Assembly (NCBI GenBank): GCA_018806915.1
Contig: JAGKQI010000059.1
Coordinates: forward strand, 434,001-498,000
Origin: Phytophthora colocasiae
Lineage: Eukaryota > Oomycota > Peronosporomycetes > Peronosporales > Peronosporaceae
Length of the DNA stretch: 64,000 nt
Direction of reading: 5' to 3'
Shown piece by piece: positions 29,106 through 41,056 of this stretch (positions are counted from its first letter, which is position 1; each line of letters starts with the position of its first letter). Below the pieces are notes generated by a model that did no database searches, was not told where the DNA came from, and saw only the letters and a list, made by a program, of their open reading frames with translations. The translations under genes and the position numbers were made by a program.

Positions 29106-31040
29106 TTAGTTTAACGGCTTCCCAGAGTCCGCCTCATCACTCAGGAGTTTCTCCCGTAGGTGGTTCGGCATGTCCTTGAGTGCACCTTGTCGAGCGAGTT
29201 GCTTGAGTGCTTCCAGAGTTTTCAAATCTTCACAGGGTTTTCCAGGGTGTACTCTTCCACATACTTCACAGGGTGGCATCCGACACATTCGACTCGGGTG
29301 TCCCTTTTCCTGACATCGGTCACACGTGACGTCTCTCCAGCAATCTTCTTCTGAGTGTCCTGAGCGTTGACATTTTTCACAGAACTTGTTCCAGTAACCA
29401 CCATTCTCATGACGCCTTTGATGGAACCCTTGACCTGACGATCCAGACGGGGACTGGGGCGGCGGACGCCATCCCATGTTATCCATCACTCGATATACCT
29501 CATTCGTCAGAGTCTGCGTCCAATCTGCACTTGGTGGAGCCTTTGAATTGTTCGAAGATGCCTGCGCAGTACTTTCATCACGGGTAGACTCTGAAGTCGC
29601 ACTTGGAGTTCTGGAATCACCCGTCTGATCTCTGGTATCCTGATTGGATTTCAGAGATTCCTTATGATTTTCTGAGTTTTCAGAGTCATAGTCTTCAGAA
29701 TCCATATCTCTTGCGACATAAGTCCGATGCACACGCTTGGGCTTGAACTGTCCCCGCGGAATATTGTCGGCCCGGAAATCTCGAGACTTGGCAGGGGCCA
29801 TTTCTTGGTCACCAGTTCGCCACACATCTTCATCTTGCTGCAACGCATATTCCAAGTCTGAAATCCGTCGAAATCTCTGACCTTGCAGCGACGTTTTCAG
29901 GCGTGCATCCTTAAGCTTCGTGATGAATCGCAGTACATGCTTCTCAAGACGCTTGGACGATTTTCGGAAATCGATGTCAGCTTTTCCGGCGGCAGAATTA
30001 AGTCGGTAGAAAAATTCAAGCGGGGTCTCAGAGTCTTTCATAGCCATAGTGAAGTATCTCTCAGAATACGAGGACCGAGCTTTGCAATAACGTTTCTTGA
30101 ACTCTGAGGACAGCTCTTTCCAGTCACGGGATACACTTTTGGGAAGCTGGTTAAACCAGTCTCGCGCAGACACAGGGAGCTTCAACTTGAGTTCCTGGAT
30201 GCGCGTCTTGGTCGACCATCCTCCTTGAGACGCCATATTTGTAAACCGCTCCCACCAGTGGACACGTTCCCTGAGGGTAGCCCTGGGGTCGAATTCCCCA
30301 AGGTTGTTCGAGTTCATGAACGGCCTTAGCGTCAGAAGTGTGGTTCCGGCTTGTGCTTGAGTTGCTGCCGTCAGATTCACCACTTCACCTGGCTCTGAGT
30401 CCTCCGATGACGAGCTCGCAGAGTCTGAGCTTGAATTGTCAGAGTCTCCACCAGAGTCTGGTGCTCTATCATGACGCTTCGCTCTGCGAGACGCTCTTCG
30501 ATCTCCATTAGGCCGTCTATCTTCAGTTTTCTGCGGCGGATCTCGTCTCGGAGTAGGCGCACGTCTAGTATCGCCCTTGGTCTCTGTCACCGAAGTCGCT
30601 CGAGTCACCTGGGTGGCCGTAGCAGTAGTAGCGCCGCCATTCCTCTCAGGCTTCACTCGCTTCGTCCCCGTGCTTCGTGCAGGGGTGCCTTGCTGGAAGG
30701 TTGCAACCTCACGAGATTCCGTCTTGAGAGCCGGTGAATGTGACATGGGTTCAACCCCAACCCTTCTTGCGTCACTTCTGATTTCCGACCCGAATACTGG
30801 ATACATAGTTGCAACTTCAGGGTTGCCAGTATGTAACACTTGGTTTGAAGTTGCTGAATCAGGGTGACCGACCCTTCGCGCCTCTTGAACTTGGGATAAT
30901 GTCGCTCGAAGGTTTCTCAACTGACCGGCTTGGAACCGTTGCATGTTCTGAGAACTTTCTTTCTCCCTGTCGCGCTCGGCTTCCATGACTTTCATTCGCT
31001 GCTGTAAGGCTTCCATTTGAGAAATCCAGTCTCGTTTCAT
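29106..31040 (-). CDS. Element A Gag: capsid-like region with CCHC zinc knuckles
   Basis: ATG 31040; 644 codons. N-terminal coiled coil (MEALQQRMKVMEAERDREKE), a basic Ser/Arg region, and a capsid-like retrotransposon gag domain near residues 260-400 (LREFVxW-like WWERFTNMASQGGW, LPVSARDWFNQLPKSV, ELSSEFKKRYCKARSS, ETPLEFFYRLNSAAGKA). Near the C-terminus are CCHC zinc knuckles (CEKCQRSGHSEEDCW, CDRCQEKGHPSRMC) and a further CEVCGRVHPGKPC. The start overlaps the end of the preceding ORF (ATGA), and the homologous coiled-coil reading extends upstream in this frame. Confidence 0.85.
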   Translation of the reverse strand: MKRDWISQMEALQQRMKVMEAERDREKESSQNMQRFQAGQLRNLRATLSQVQEARRVGHPDSATSNQVLHTGNPEVATMYPVFGSEIRSDARRVGVEPMSHSPALKTESREVATFQQGTPARSTGTKRVKPERNGGATTATATQVTRATSVTETKGDTRRAPTPRRDPPQKTEDRRPNGDRRASRRAKRHDRAPDSGGDSDNSSSDSASSSSEDSEPGEVVNLTAATQAQAGTTLLTLRPFMNSNNLGEFDPRATLRERVHWWERFTNMASQGGWSTKTRIQELKLKLPVSARDWFNQLPKSVSRDWKELSSEFKKRYCKARSSYSERYFTMAMKDSETPLEFFYRLNSAAGKADIDFRKSSKRLEKHVLRFITKLKDARLKTSLQGQRFRRISDLEYALQQDEDVWRTGDQEMAPAKSRDFRADNIPRGQFKPKRVHRTYVARDMDSEDYDSENSENHKESLKSNQDTRDQTGDSRTPSATSESTRDESTAQASSNNSKAPPSADWTQTLTNEVYRVMDNMGWRPPPQSPSGSSGQGFHQRRHENGGYWNKFCEKCQRSGHSEEDCWRDVTCDRCQEKGHPSRMCRMPPCEVCGRVHPGKPCEDLKTLEALKQLARQGALKDMPNHLREKLLSDEADSGKPLN

Positions 31041-33352
31041 CTCGTCAGTCGCACGCGCACGTTCGGCTTCGGTCTCGGCCTCTCTCTGTCGCCAGCGTTC
31101 AGCAAACTCTGATTCCAGACGTTGTTTTCAGAGTTCTGGAGCTCCGTTTTCAGAGTTTCCAACTCTGCCGCGCTGCGATTCCTGAGCTTGTTTTCAGATA
31201 CCAGACTTCTGCGTTCTTCAGCGTCGTCGGCACGTCTCTCTGCCTCCAGCCTCGCGTTTTCCGACTTCAACAAGCGCTCGGTGAGCGTCTGAATTTCACG
31301 CCTTGCCTCCAAGTCACGTTGCTCTCGACGACGATCGCATTCCATGGACTCCAAGCGTTCTCGGGCCTAGAACTCCATCTGCGCTTGCTCCATCCGGCTT
31401 TGCCACTCCTGCTGTTGCCTCATGATGTTCAACTCGATCTGGGCAGGCCCTGATCTCTGAGAGCTTCGAGCTTCAGACTTCGTACGACTCGACGCGATGG
31501 AACTCAAACGTCGGGACGGTGGTCTCGGAAGGTCTTCACTCTTCACACTTTGGCGGTGGCTCTGGTGACTTTCGCTTTGGGTGGAGGCAGATACAGGCAG
31601 GATCTCCGGAGACAATTGTTTGAAATCCCGTGAAGAACTTCCGACAGACACCTGGTTTCCAGACCCCGCACCCGGCACCTCTGGTCTCTCTTCCGGCATG
31701 TCGACATCCTCGGACTCTGGTTTCACTGGTAACAGCGTTCGCGTCACTTGGATCCCCATGCCTTCAGAGACTATTCCTCCTACATCAGCGCCTTGAGCGA
31801 TTAACGCCAGACTTCCTGTGGGCGGCGGCATATGTGATGCCGCCCCTCGACCCATGGACATCAAGGACGAGTCCGTAGAGCTTCCGCGTGAAGTCTGGAA
31901 TCCCGACGACTGGTCATCCGAGGTCCCAATGACACTGGGAATTGGTACATCTGACATCCGAGTCTGAGAGATGCTGTGATCTTCGGACATTGGATTTTCA
32001 GACTCCGGTCGCGTGTTATCAGAGCGACTCTCGTACTGCGGCAGTGAAGACAGCGATGGCGTCGATAAAGCTGACGGTGTCGACGGGATTTGTGGGCGCG
32101 GCGGTCTCTGCTGTAAGCGCTTGGACTGCGGCGGCTCGTCACTGCTGGAACCATCAGAGCTGTGCGTCACTCGGAGTCCGGTTACCCGGAGTCGCATGAT
32201 CAGCCGTTGTCCTTGTAGGTCAGCATTTTCGTCAGGTAATACACCGTTTGCTTCGTTCTTGTCAGCTGTGTCTTCTTGCTTCATGCTTTCTGGGAGTCGG
32301 CAAACTTGTAACCTGGCGGTCACTGTGGCCCACTCAACCAATTCTACTGCGAGTCGACTCTGACGTTCGGACGCCACACTGCGTACTTGAGACCCAACGA
32401 CGGCTGACGCCTGCGTCTGGGGCCAGGTTGGGAGGAGATTCTGGAATTCGAATCCTGCCTCGTACAACATTGTCTGAAGAACAGCCACACACTCCGGTGC
32501 TGTCAACGTGCTCATCGGAATCTCAACATAAGACAGGTCTTGGATCCAACCAAAACCATGACGCCTCGCGTGAAACTCGGAGATCCACATATCCTCGGGG
32601 AAAACGGAGGAACATCGCCACTTGATGTAGTCGCCGGTCGCTGCAGCAGCTTTCTGGAAAGCATCAGCACTAGGCTTCATCGTCGGCCACATATATTCGA
32701 TGCTTGGCGGGACGACCTTGCCTGTGTCCATATCTCTCCAACGGCGGAACTCACGGCGCACATACCTCAGAGCTCGTTCCCCGTCAAGCGAATCAGCCCT
32801 CCCAGACTCATCAGACGGTGTCTTCAGAGACCCTTCAGACTTGATCGCCATGTCATCAGACATTGGTGCGTCTTCAGACTTTGGGGACCGTGGAACATGT
32901 TCTTCAGAGAGTCCGGGTTCTGGTTTCACTTCATCCACGGACTGGCCGGAAGTTGCCGAATCTGAACACAGATCGATCACTTCCGGGGACTCAACCATAT
33001 CGGCGCCTCCCTCAGACGCCTCATCACCACCCTCGCGGGCAGTGGTCGCCTCGTCACCAGAAGCTTCAACTTCTGACAGGCCTTCAGAACCTTGTTCACC
33101 AGGGACAGCAGGTGTCTCTTGAGCTTCTGGTTCCTCAGCAGGCTGGTCTTCGACCGCCGGTTCTGGGACGCTCACATTCTCAGCTGCCTTCTTCTCTCGC
33201 GCAGCTTTCCTCTTCTCGCGGGCCGTCTTCTGGATAGCATCCAAGTCTGGTTGCTCCTCAGGCGACAAACCTTGTAGACGCTTGGATTGACGTGTCGGAA
33301 TACTCCGACCACGACCACGGCGTCCTCCTCTCGTAGATCCTGGTGTAGCCAT
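31037..33352 (-). CDS. Element A Gag-upstream protein, interrupted by UAG
   Basis: ATG 33352 (MATPGSTRGGRRGRGRS, basic). It is open to TAG at 31369-31367, then open again in the same frame to a TGA overlapping ATG 31040. It has acidic Glu/Pro/Ala-rich segments, a folded block (RYVRREFRRWRDMDTGKVVP, YMWPTMKPSADAFQKAAAA, CVAVLQTMLYEAGFEFQNL), a long Ser/Pro/Thr-rich part and a coiled coil across the UAG (RQQQEWQSRMEQAQMEF then ARERLESMECDRRREQRDL). The same UAG occurs in element B (50497-50499). Near 31130 the coiled coil continues in another frame. Function unknown; probably an N-terminal Gag extension. Confidence 0.65.
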
Positions 33353-33426
33353 CTTGAATATAGACGCTTGACAGGAAACTTTCTCTTCTTGTTTTCTCAA
33401 TTCCGGTGATATCACGATTCCAAAAA

Positions 33427-33443
33427 TCCGGGCACGCGCACCA
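33427..33443 (-). other. Primer binding site of element A
   Basis: On the minus strand, two bases after the 5' LTR end (ccgcgaca, then ac), the sequence reads TGGTGCGCGTGCCCGG, complementary to a tRNA 3' end ...CCGGGCACGCGCACCA. Elements B and C have the same site. The tRNA isotype was not determined. Confidence 0.85.
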
Positions 33444-33445
33444 GT

Positions 33446-35109
33446 TGTCGCGGAGCAGGGGGCGTATAGTGAACCCTAGTTATACGACTACTGAAAAGGG
33501 GTTTTCAGAGCCGTACAACGGTAGGTTGACGTGTGATACCTTGCGGTATCCTCGTGGGTTCGTTGTCTTCAGAAATATGACCCTCGCCGGAGTCTGAGAA
33601 TGTGTTGTGAAGAGAAGTTGGGGTTCCCTTGGAGTCTGGTGTCGGTATTCAGGAAATCCTTCCAGGAGCGTTCGGGAGTCGGAATCTCTGGGAACCAAGA
33701 TGGTTTCCAGGGAGTCGGCGGTCGAAAAGAGGTTAATATACCAGAGAAAGTCTGAATTCGGTGTCTGAATATCACAAATCCAGAACCGAGATACCTGACT
33801 CTCAGAGATAAACAACCAATATACAGAGTTCGAAAATATACAAATATATACAGCCGTTCTTATTCTTTATAGGCCCTTGAACGGTGGGCTAACACTCCAG
33901 GTCAACTAGGAACTTACTACCAGACACCTGGTCTGTCTGGTATCCCTTTACGTTCGCGCACCACCCTCTAATATAGAGGGAAAATATAAACCAATACAAT
34001 CGGCTATATATAACAGTCTACCTTGCACTCTGAAAACGACTGTCTAGTTTCCAGAGCCTGTCCAAACGAGCAATATGAAATGGGCTACCGCTAGAGACAA
34101 AACAAACGACCCAACTAGGATATGGAATAGGCGGGTCCTTTCAGGTCTCTACGTTACCTGATCTCCACCTAAGGGGATTGAATTTGGTGGAGATCACACG
34201 ACGTACGTGATGACGTAGTGGCTTGAATACCTCTCAAGCGGACTTGTGCAGTAGCAAGCAAATTAAACTCTGTTTATCGTTTATCTTCCTCATAACTATC
34301 ATATATCTCTGGTAACTCTCTTCTTCTTGTCGTCTTTTGCGTCCTTTATGCAGTCAGTCGTCATATCTCAGGTACTCTTGGTCTTTGTATACATCTGGTA
34401 CTTTAACTTGGTCTCAGTATGCAGTCTGTGCAGCCGATCTCGATGGGTTGACAGGTAGAGACGTCATTACGGGGGATGTGCAGGTCAGTAATCACTTGAA
34501 TGCGTGACTTGAACTTGGGTTCACTTGGTTTCAGTATGGTCTTGAATCTTCGGTGGTTTCAGAGTCTGATATCCTGGTTTTCAGAGTCTGATATCACTTG
34601 GTTTTTCAGAGTCTTGGTCACTCAGAGTTAGAGATACCAGAATCTTGAATACGAAACCAGAGTACGGAGCACTAATGCTTCAACGTACATGAAGATCTTG
34701 AGGGTTGCGCGGGTGCGCGGCGTCCGGCGCGCGATACTTGGTCTCTGCGGGTATATATTGTGAATCCTTGAACCATCCATCGTCGCGCTGGACGGTAACG
34801 GGATGAGGTCTCTCAGAGATACGTTCTTCTGAGAGACTTTCCGCCAGAACTTAGGCACTCATCGTCGGGGAAAGTCCGGTGACCAGACAGAGTGTAGTTG
34901 ACCTCCAGAGTTGTGCACACTCTGAAGTACACTTCTGGTCCTTTGGGCCCCTTTACAGTCAGGCGAAGGTTTGTCCACAATCTTCCACAGATGTCGCACG
35001 GGTGCGGCCGCGTCCCAAAGTCCCTTTCGCTTATAACCCATAGTATAACCAATCACATCGTAACGTAATATCCACCTGTCGCTCGAAAATCGGAATTAAC
35101 ATCATGTCA
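33446..35109 (-). repeat. 5' LTR of element A
   Basis: 1664 bp, TG...CA ends (in window orientation tgtcgcgg...catgtca). At every site I compared it agrees with the LTR of element B (47248-48911) rather than with its own partner at 17978. The TAGA duplication follows at 35110-35113. Confidence 0.92.
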
Positions 35110-35113
35110 TAGA

Positions 35114-38100
35114 GGACGGGAAACAATTCTGGGTCGAGCTCAGGTCGGATCGGCGTCGCATTCGGCCGGAGCGCTACACGAAGTACGGCATAGTCAGGTG
35201 AACGACTAGGCAGTTGGACAATCGTGTTTGTGGCGCCATCGCGCATGAGGTGGAAGGTTGTATTGTCGGGAAAGTGGACTGACTCAAGGTTGCCGAGTGT
35301 GCCATTCGCAATGCCTTTGGCAGTGGCGATATTTTGCGTAACTTGGACGGGCATGCCAAGTATGAGGTCCAGATAGGGGGCCATGCGACCGAAGCGATTA
35401 TCTGGAAGACTGAGGACGTACCGAAGATTGCTGCGGCTAAGGCCATTCAAGGCACCTTTAAAGTTTGCGAGAACGCGCACGGGAAACACATCGCTCGGCA
35501 GCATTGCTGCTGTCTCTGTCACGAACGCGTTATTGACGGCAAGGCGCGTGGCATTTTCAGGCGTCACAAATACAGTGCCGGAGCCAACAGCAGTGTCACG
35601 ATCGGCACATTGCAGTCGTGCAGACGTGTCGAGGTGATCGTGTTGCTGTTCTTGTTGGCGTACGAGGACGCGACTGTTGATCAAGTTTATGAATGAAGGT
35701 GTCCACTGGCCGAGCCGCGCGAGACGGCAACCTTCCCCCCATTCTGGATCGTGTCGGAAGCGAACCGATTCCTGGAGAATGATTACAGTTGTAAATTTGC
35801 GCCACAGTGCAAAGCCTTCGATATCCGCGGTGCTTACGTTTCGCGTTTTGTTGGTGGGGTCGAGGTAGATCGGATCGGCCCGTACGGGCGGCATTTGCAG
35901 GAAATCGCCGACAAGCACTATGTGGGCACCCCCGAACGCCACTCTGGGCACCTGCTTGTACGCGCGCAGCAACTTATCCAGCCGCAACTACTCGGTCTTA
36001 TTCAACATCGAAATCTCGTCGATGATGAGGAGGTCAATTGGTGTGAAGTGCTTTTGTTTAATGGCGTGCTTCAGTCGCATGAGAAAGCTAGCGAGCGTTC
36101 GCCCGCCAATCAGTGTCGAAACTTTGCCTGTCAGCGCTGTCTTCACGATAGAGTCGTCGTGGTGCCAGCTCGCGCAAAATGAATCAACAGCATCGATTAC
36201 GCGGCTCTTGCCGGTGCCACCAGCTCCGCCAAGGAACAGCAACAACTGGTCATCTCGAAAGCGGTCTTCAAAGTTCTCATTACGATAGCCGCTAGCACTG
36301 TCGCCGTCCTGTACACTCCCGAGCTCTTGGCGAAGAAACCGTCGGAGAAGCGAAGTTGTAATAAGCGTAAACGCAACGTGCTGGCGCTGGTTTAGTGTGA
36401 ACGCTTGTGATACTTCTTGGATTGATACGTACGGCCGAAATTGCGACTGTGAAGGATGAGAATCATCTGGAGGCACCACTGGGGACCATTCACAAACGTC
36501 ATCAAGTGCTTTTTGGAGAAGTGCAATTACTTCGGTAGGTCGCTCTTTATAGAGCGGCCTCAAACTAGGTGCTTCGATTTCTTTGGTTGAGGTGTCTTTG
36601 ATGAATCGTTGCAGTTCGTCGACAGAGAATTCGGGTATTGTCGAGTTATCCTGATGTAAATCTGCTGATGTGTCAGCCGTCGTCCGTGAGGTTACGCCTA
36701 GCAGATCTTGAAAGTTTCCGCTAGAAATGGATGATGGAGCATTCAGAAAAATTGGCAAGCTGTCTTCGTCGTCGTCAAAGAGGCTATTGAAAGCGTCGAT
36801 TTCTGGGGCAACTGAACTTGCTGACAGGTCGCATCCAGTGTCTACACGGTCGAGCATGGCCTCGACATCGTAGCGGGTACCTGTAATCTCGTCATCATCG
36901 CTTTCACTATCACTCTTACCACGTTCTTCGCTGCTTGTTTCTCTGCATTGTTCTGCGTGTTTGGCGGCACGACTGTAATCGTCCATGTTTGCCATGATCT
37001 GGCACGTAAATGCTGATCGTGTGGATTGCCACTCGGAGAATTTGTTTTTCCATTCGCTGCCATTTGTTGGGTCGGCTACAAGATCAGTCACCGCGCGAAA
37101 TGGTTTAAACAGCACAAGAGCGCACTGGCTTCGTTTAACGACGGTCTCTTCAGGTGATTCATCATCTACCAAAGGCATACGTGTACCTGACACGACTGGT
37201 ACGACTTCGGACTTATGCACACCCACACAGTGTGTACTGAAGAGCGGATGTCTGGGTAGGTAAGTCGCAGAATGTGCAGTCGACGGCAGCCGCCTCCTGC
37301 GAAAATGGGTCGCCACAAACTCGTATAAGCTAAGTTCACTGAGAGCAAGTGGCCGAAACAAATAGTCGTCCAAAAGGGAAGCCGCACGGAAGGTGACAGT
37401 ATTCAAATTATGTGGTTCCAGCTCAATGAGGTCGCACGAGTGAACTGTTTGTTCCACGAGTTCATGCAACACGTTTCCAAGTGGCAGTGGCGTGCATGGT
37501 GTACTCATATACGCGCACGATCCACGGAGTACATACAGGGCGGCAAGTGGTCCGGCGATCTCGCGTCTATTCGTAATTGCATACAGCATTGACGCCACAC
37601 GTCGACGCCCAATTGCTGCGCGTTGTTGTGAACTTTCGGATTCACATTCTCCATTGGCGGCACTGTCGCGTGCTTCCCGAAGTTCGCGCCGCTTGAATGC
37701 AGCGAGTGCCACGGCTGTAACCGAGTCAACCTGCTCTTGCATTTTGGTAACGTATTTCGTTGCATAATAAATGCGCAGTAAGGCGTTGCGCCCACCAATC
37801 ATGACTTGAATGTCGTGGTTCGATCGGAACGCCAACAACATCTCCTGGTTGAAGCCATTCACGTACTCGAATGGCGTTCGTCGCGCAAGAATAACTCCGT
37901 CGCTAGAGCAGCATGTATGCGTTTGACGAGCGCGTGGAAATCCATAGCGACATTGACCAGATTCCGATGCACGACTTTTCTTAAAGCAACTTCCAACATG
38001 AGACCACCAATGAAGGTTGAGCAGAAATACAAGCATGGAGACCGCAAACGCCAAAGCACGAGGCATCCACCGTCTATCGTCAACTGAAGGGGGAAGCATG

Positions 38101-40689
38101 ACAAGTGCACGGGAAACGGCATCATCTCGGAATGCATCGTGTTCGTGTAGTTCTGATCGATGAGCTACTTGATTCAACTCATGCAGAAATTTGCCATACT
38201 CGTCGCCATCACGGTCTTCTTGAGTCTCAAATAAGTGCAGGTCACGACGGTAAATCGCGGCTTTTGCTGCCGCGATGCTGCCTCGACATGGCATTTCTAA
38301 TTTCACGGCGGCCGTCAACTCAGACGAAGCGTATGGCCGCATAGGAGGGGGCCACGATGCTGGGCGATGATCGAGTAAGAGACGCCGAATAACGTGCTGA
38401 GAGCTAAAGGTAGTGCTGCACCCGGGACACTGTACCAGTTTTGGTTCACCGCGTGCTTTATGACCACGATGGTGCTTGTTGGGATCTTCGTAAGCCTCGG
38501 ACGGAATAGAAAGCTCCTGTAGATCGGCGTACGACTGTCCGCAGAAGACACGACGAATCCGCTACACGGATAGGCATCGACGTCGACACAATACTATCCG
38601 TGAACGCCTCAATATCACGGTAATATTGGTCTCCATAAGCATTCAACACTCGATCAAACGCATCCGTATTGGGTGGTGCATCGGTCAGCCATACTAAAAA
38701 GTGAGCGTGTAATGTTCCACCTCCTTGCGTCTCAACCATGCCAAAGTACGCCTTCACGTCTCCAAAAAGACCATCAAATGGTTTGCCTTTCATCTCATTT
38801 AATGGAACACCAAGAACATGCTCAACAAACGCATCCATATTTCGCATAAAGAGTCGGGCCGACGCAACGTCATTGCGCATGCTAGCACTATGCATGGTCG
38901 AGCGGCTGGGTGGATCAGCCAACGCAGCGTCAAACAGCGTGTCGACCGACGTGATACAACAGTATTGTGCCATTACGAACGATCCTGCAACGTCCGGAGT
39001 TAGCGTCACAAAAAGCGCTGGTTGCCTGAATCGCGCTTGGTACGCGAACGCTCGACGTCGACATTGCGCTCGTTCGCCATCACTTCCCCACATCGCGCTG
39101 CCGCTAATGTCTTCAAAAACGCGGCTGCACTGGAATCTTGGGTACGCGTCGAGGTTTTGCGTCCCTGTCGGCGTAGCTCTTTGTCAGCCAACGCATCTCG
39201 TAAAGCGTCTTCACTAATATTACTGTACGGCTCAAACATCATCGGATTTCGCTGACACTTTAATGCCACTTGTGTGTACATCCTATGAAGCGATAGATAG
39301 TCGAAGCTTGCGAGCATGAAAAGCTCATCTTCAGCGAATCGTCTCGAGCTGAGATTCGCGTAATATCGAATGCAGGCGTTGAAAGCCAAAGGCACGTGTC
39401 GTTGTTCACCCGGGTGCCCTCGTCCGTACGGGAACAAATGTGGGAACATACGCGCGAAAAGTGATGCATCACGTTGTGCAAATTGGGTCGAATGTCTGAC
39501 GAGAAATTGAGATTGTGATGTACTTTGCGACGCATGTTCATAACACTCAGCCTGGCTTGTCACCTGCTCCGAGCTCAATTCGCGATCATCTGAAATGAAA
39601 ACAACTCGCCGCTTAATCACATCACTCTCGACACAGGACGATTCATTCTCCCACTCACTCCCAACCCGATCATGCTCAATATCCATTTCTGCGGCTTCGA
39701 CGTTGGCATCGACGTCTTCCATGATCAGATTTTCCGCCACACCATTCACTTCGACTTCAGAGCAGTCAACACTGACGGATTCATAGAAGACGTTGTGTTC
39801 CTGATAGAATCGGAGGACATCGTCCACATTCTGGCGACGCACATGATGCATTTGCCGAACGCGCGCCTGTTGCTCTGTCGTGAACGGGCCAGCTAATACG
39901 ACACGATACCACGTGATATTGTCAACAGGAATCGGCAACAGTGTTGCTGCTGGCCCCGGTGTTGCATCAAATACCAAGCAATGCGATCGGATCGCACGGT
40001 GAGATCCGCCTCTCATGACGCGCGTGATCGCAACAACAGAGACCGTCTGAGTCATAAGGCGCTCAGGTAGAGTTAGATCCAAGAAACAGTTCGGCAACTC
40101 GCCCACGAAGAATCCATTTTTGATTGAGAATTTAGGGATCGACATCATCGCACTCCCGACAAACATGCAAATCGCCATCAGAACGAACGTCACGCTTCGA
40201 CAACAACACACCTTTAAGAGCCGAATTCACATCGGAACAATCATAGTCCGCAATAAGTGCTGCAGGCAATGTTTCGCCGTCACTCGACAGAAGTGTATGC
40301 AGCCGTTGAATATAATCCATATTTGACATCTGGATCACGTGGCATGCCTTTCGAAGCTGGAATCTATCGCAAACTGCGCAAGCAACCTCATCCAGCCCCA
40401 CCGCACCAAGGCTAAGCTGTAAACGCTCAAGGCAATTCTTTTTGCAAGCATCGGAAACTGGGTGTAACCTCGGTATTGAATCGACAGAATCCCAAATGTG
40501 ATCAACTTCACAACCTTGAGCACGCTGTTGCGTATTCTCCATTTGCTGTCTTGAAGCGGTTCTATTTGCACGTCCTCGTTCTCGATTGCGACGCAATCTT
40601 TCTTCTCTGTCAAACGCTGATTCCCTAGCACGATGTCGTTGAACCGCTAACCGATTGCGTTTACGCTACTCCTCCACGCTCAATGGCAT
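35114..40689 (-). pseudogene. Helitron H1 Rep-helicase, main part
   Basis: Reads on the minus strand from ATG 40689 (MPLSVEE, then an early TAG, then RKRNRLAVQRHRARE). Domains in order: basic N-terminus; zinc-finger-like CAVCDRF and CRECDD (40400-40140); a DUF6570-like region (FFVGELPNCFLDLTLPERL); the Rep HUH nuclease with LFVTLTPDVAGSF and GGGTLHAHFLVW (HAH metal site), and the Tyr motif YYATKYVTK near 37760; the Pif1-like helicase with Walker A LGGAGGTGKSRVI, Walker B DLLIIDEISML and motif III HIVLVGDFLQMPPV. Frame breaks occur near 40135, 39050 and 38400, and a TAG at 35990-35988 interrupts the helicase just after Walker B. Element A cuts it at 35113. Dead in this copy. Confidence 0.9.
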
Positions 40690-41056
40690 TTTTACTAAAT
40701 GAACGTAACACCATTTTTTTGTATTTCTACTACAACTAGTTGGACAATAGCTAATTATTGACATGATCACTAGATTCAGAATCCTTGTCCATAATGAAAG
40801 TAGACATTATACACGACAAGAAGATCAAAAACGGACAAGATCGTGATATTTCCAAGTCCTCTCTGCCAGTTCTTTTCACAAAACAAATACAGCCAATTTC
40901 GTATTAAGCTGGCAAACAACCCCCCCCCCCCCCCATGAAGATTTATCACGAAACATCCATCGTTGTCACGTTTGTTTTTATTGAAAGTAAACGACTAGCC
41001 CCGCTTCATATCAACAAATCAATTCACTTTCAATTTTCCACCACCGACAGCCACAC
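40690..41056. promoter_or_regulatory. Divergent promoter region between Rep-helicase and the P-loop gene
   Basis: 367 bp of AT-rich DNA between the two divergent start codons, conserved in H3 (62246-62608). It contains a run of 15 C at 40920-40934 that is only 6 C in H3, so this tract is length-variable. No specific promoter word is assigned. Confidence 0.45.

Larger units (their letters stand above)
17978..35109 (-). mobile_element. Element A: 17.1-kb Ty3/Gypsy chromovirus with antisense ORF
   Basis: LTRs 17978-19662 (3' LTR) and 33446-35109 (5' LTR), both with TG...CA ends, flanked by the 4-bp duplication TAGA (17974-17977 and 35110-35113). Order on the minus strand: 5' LTR, primer site, gag-like ORFs, retropepsin, reverse transcriptase with degenerate RNase H, a second RNase H, integrase with chromodomain. 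On the plus strand there is a 1101-codon ORF between integrase and the 3' LTR. The size far exceeds the 5-8 kb usual for Ty3/Gypsy elements. Frameshifts separate gag, protease, RT, the second RNase H and integrase, and a UAG splits the first gag ORF, so this copy may be defective unless recoding is used. Confidence 0.92.

Noticed and set aside
32700..33237. Plus-strand frames of 120-140 codons opposite the Gag-upstream ORF of A
   Set aside because: Pro/Ser/Arg shadow frames of the acidic Gag region, broken in B by the deletion and without domains.
34628..35056. LTR frames beginning MPKFWRKVSQKN and MIGYTMGYKRKG, repeated in every A-type LTR
   Set aside because: Repetition is due to LTR copies, not to conservation; no start context or domain, and the solo LTR at 7084-8885 does not keep them.
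40920..40934. Poly-C run as regulatory G-quadruplex
   Set aside because: Single homopolymer run of variable length (6 in H3); more likely slippage or sequencing noise.
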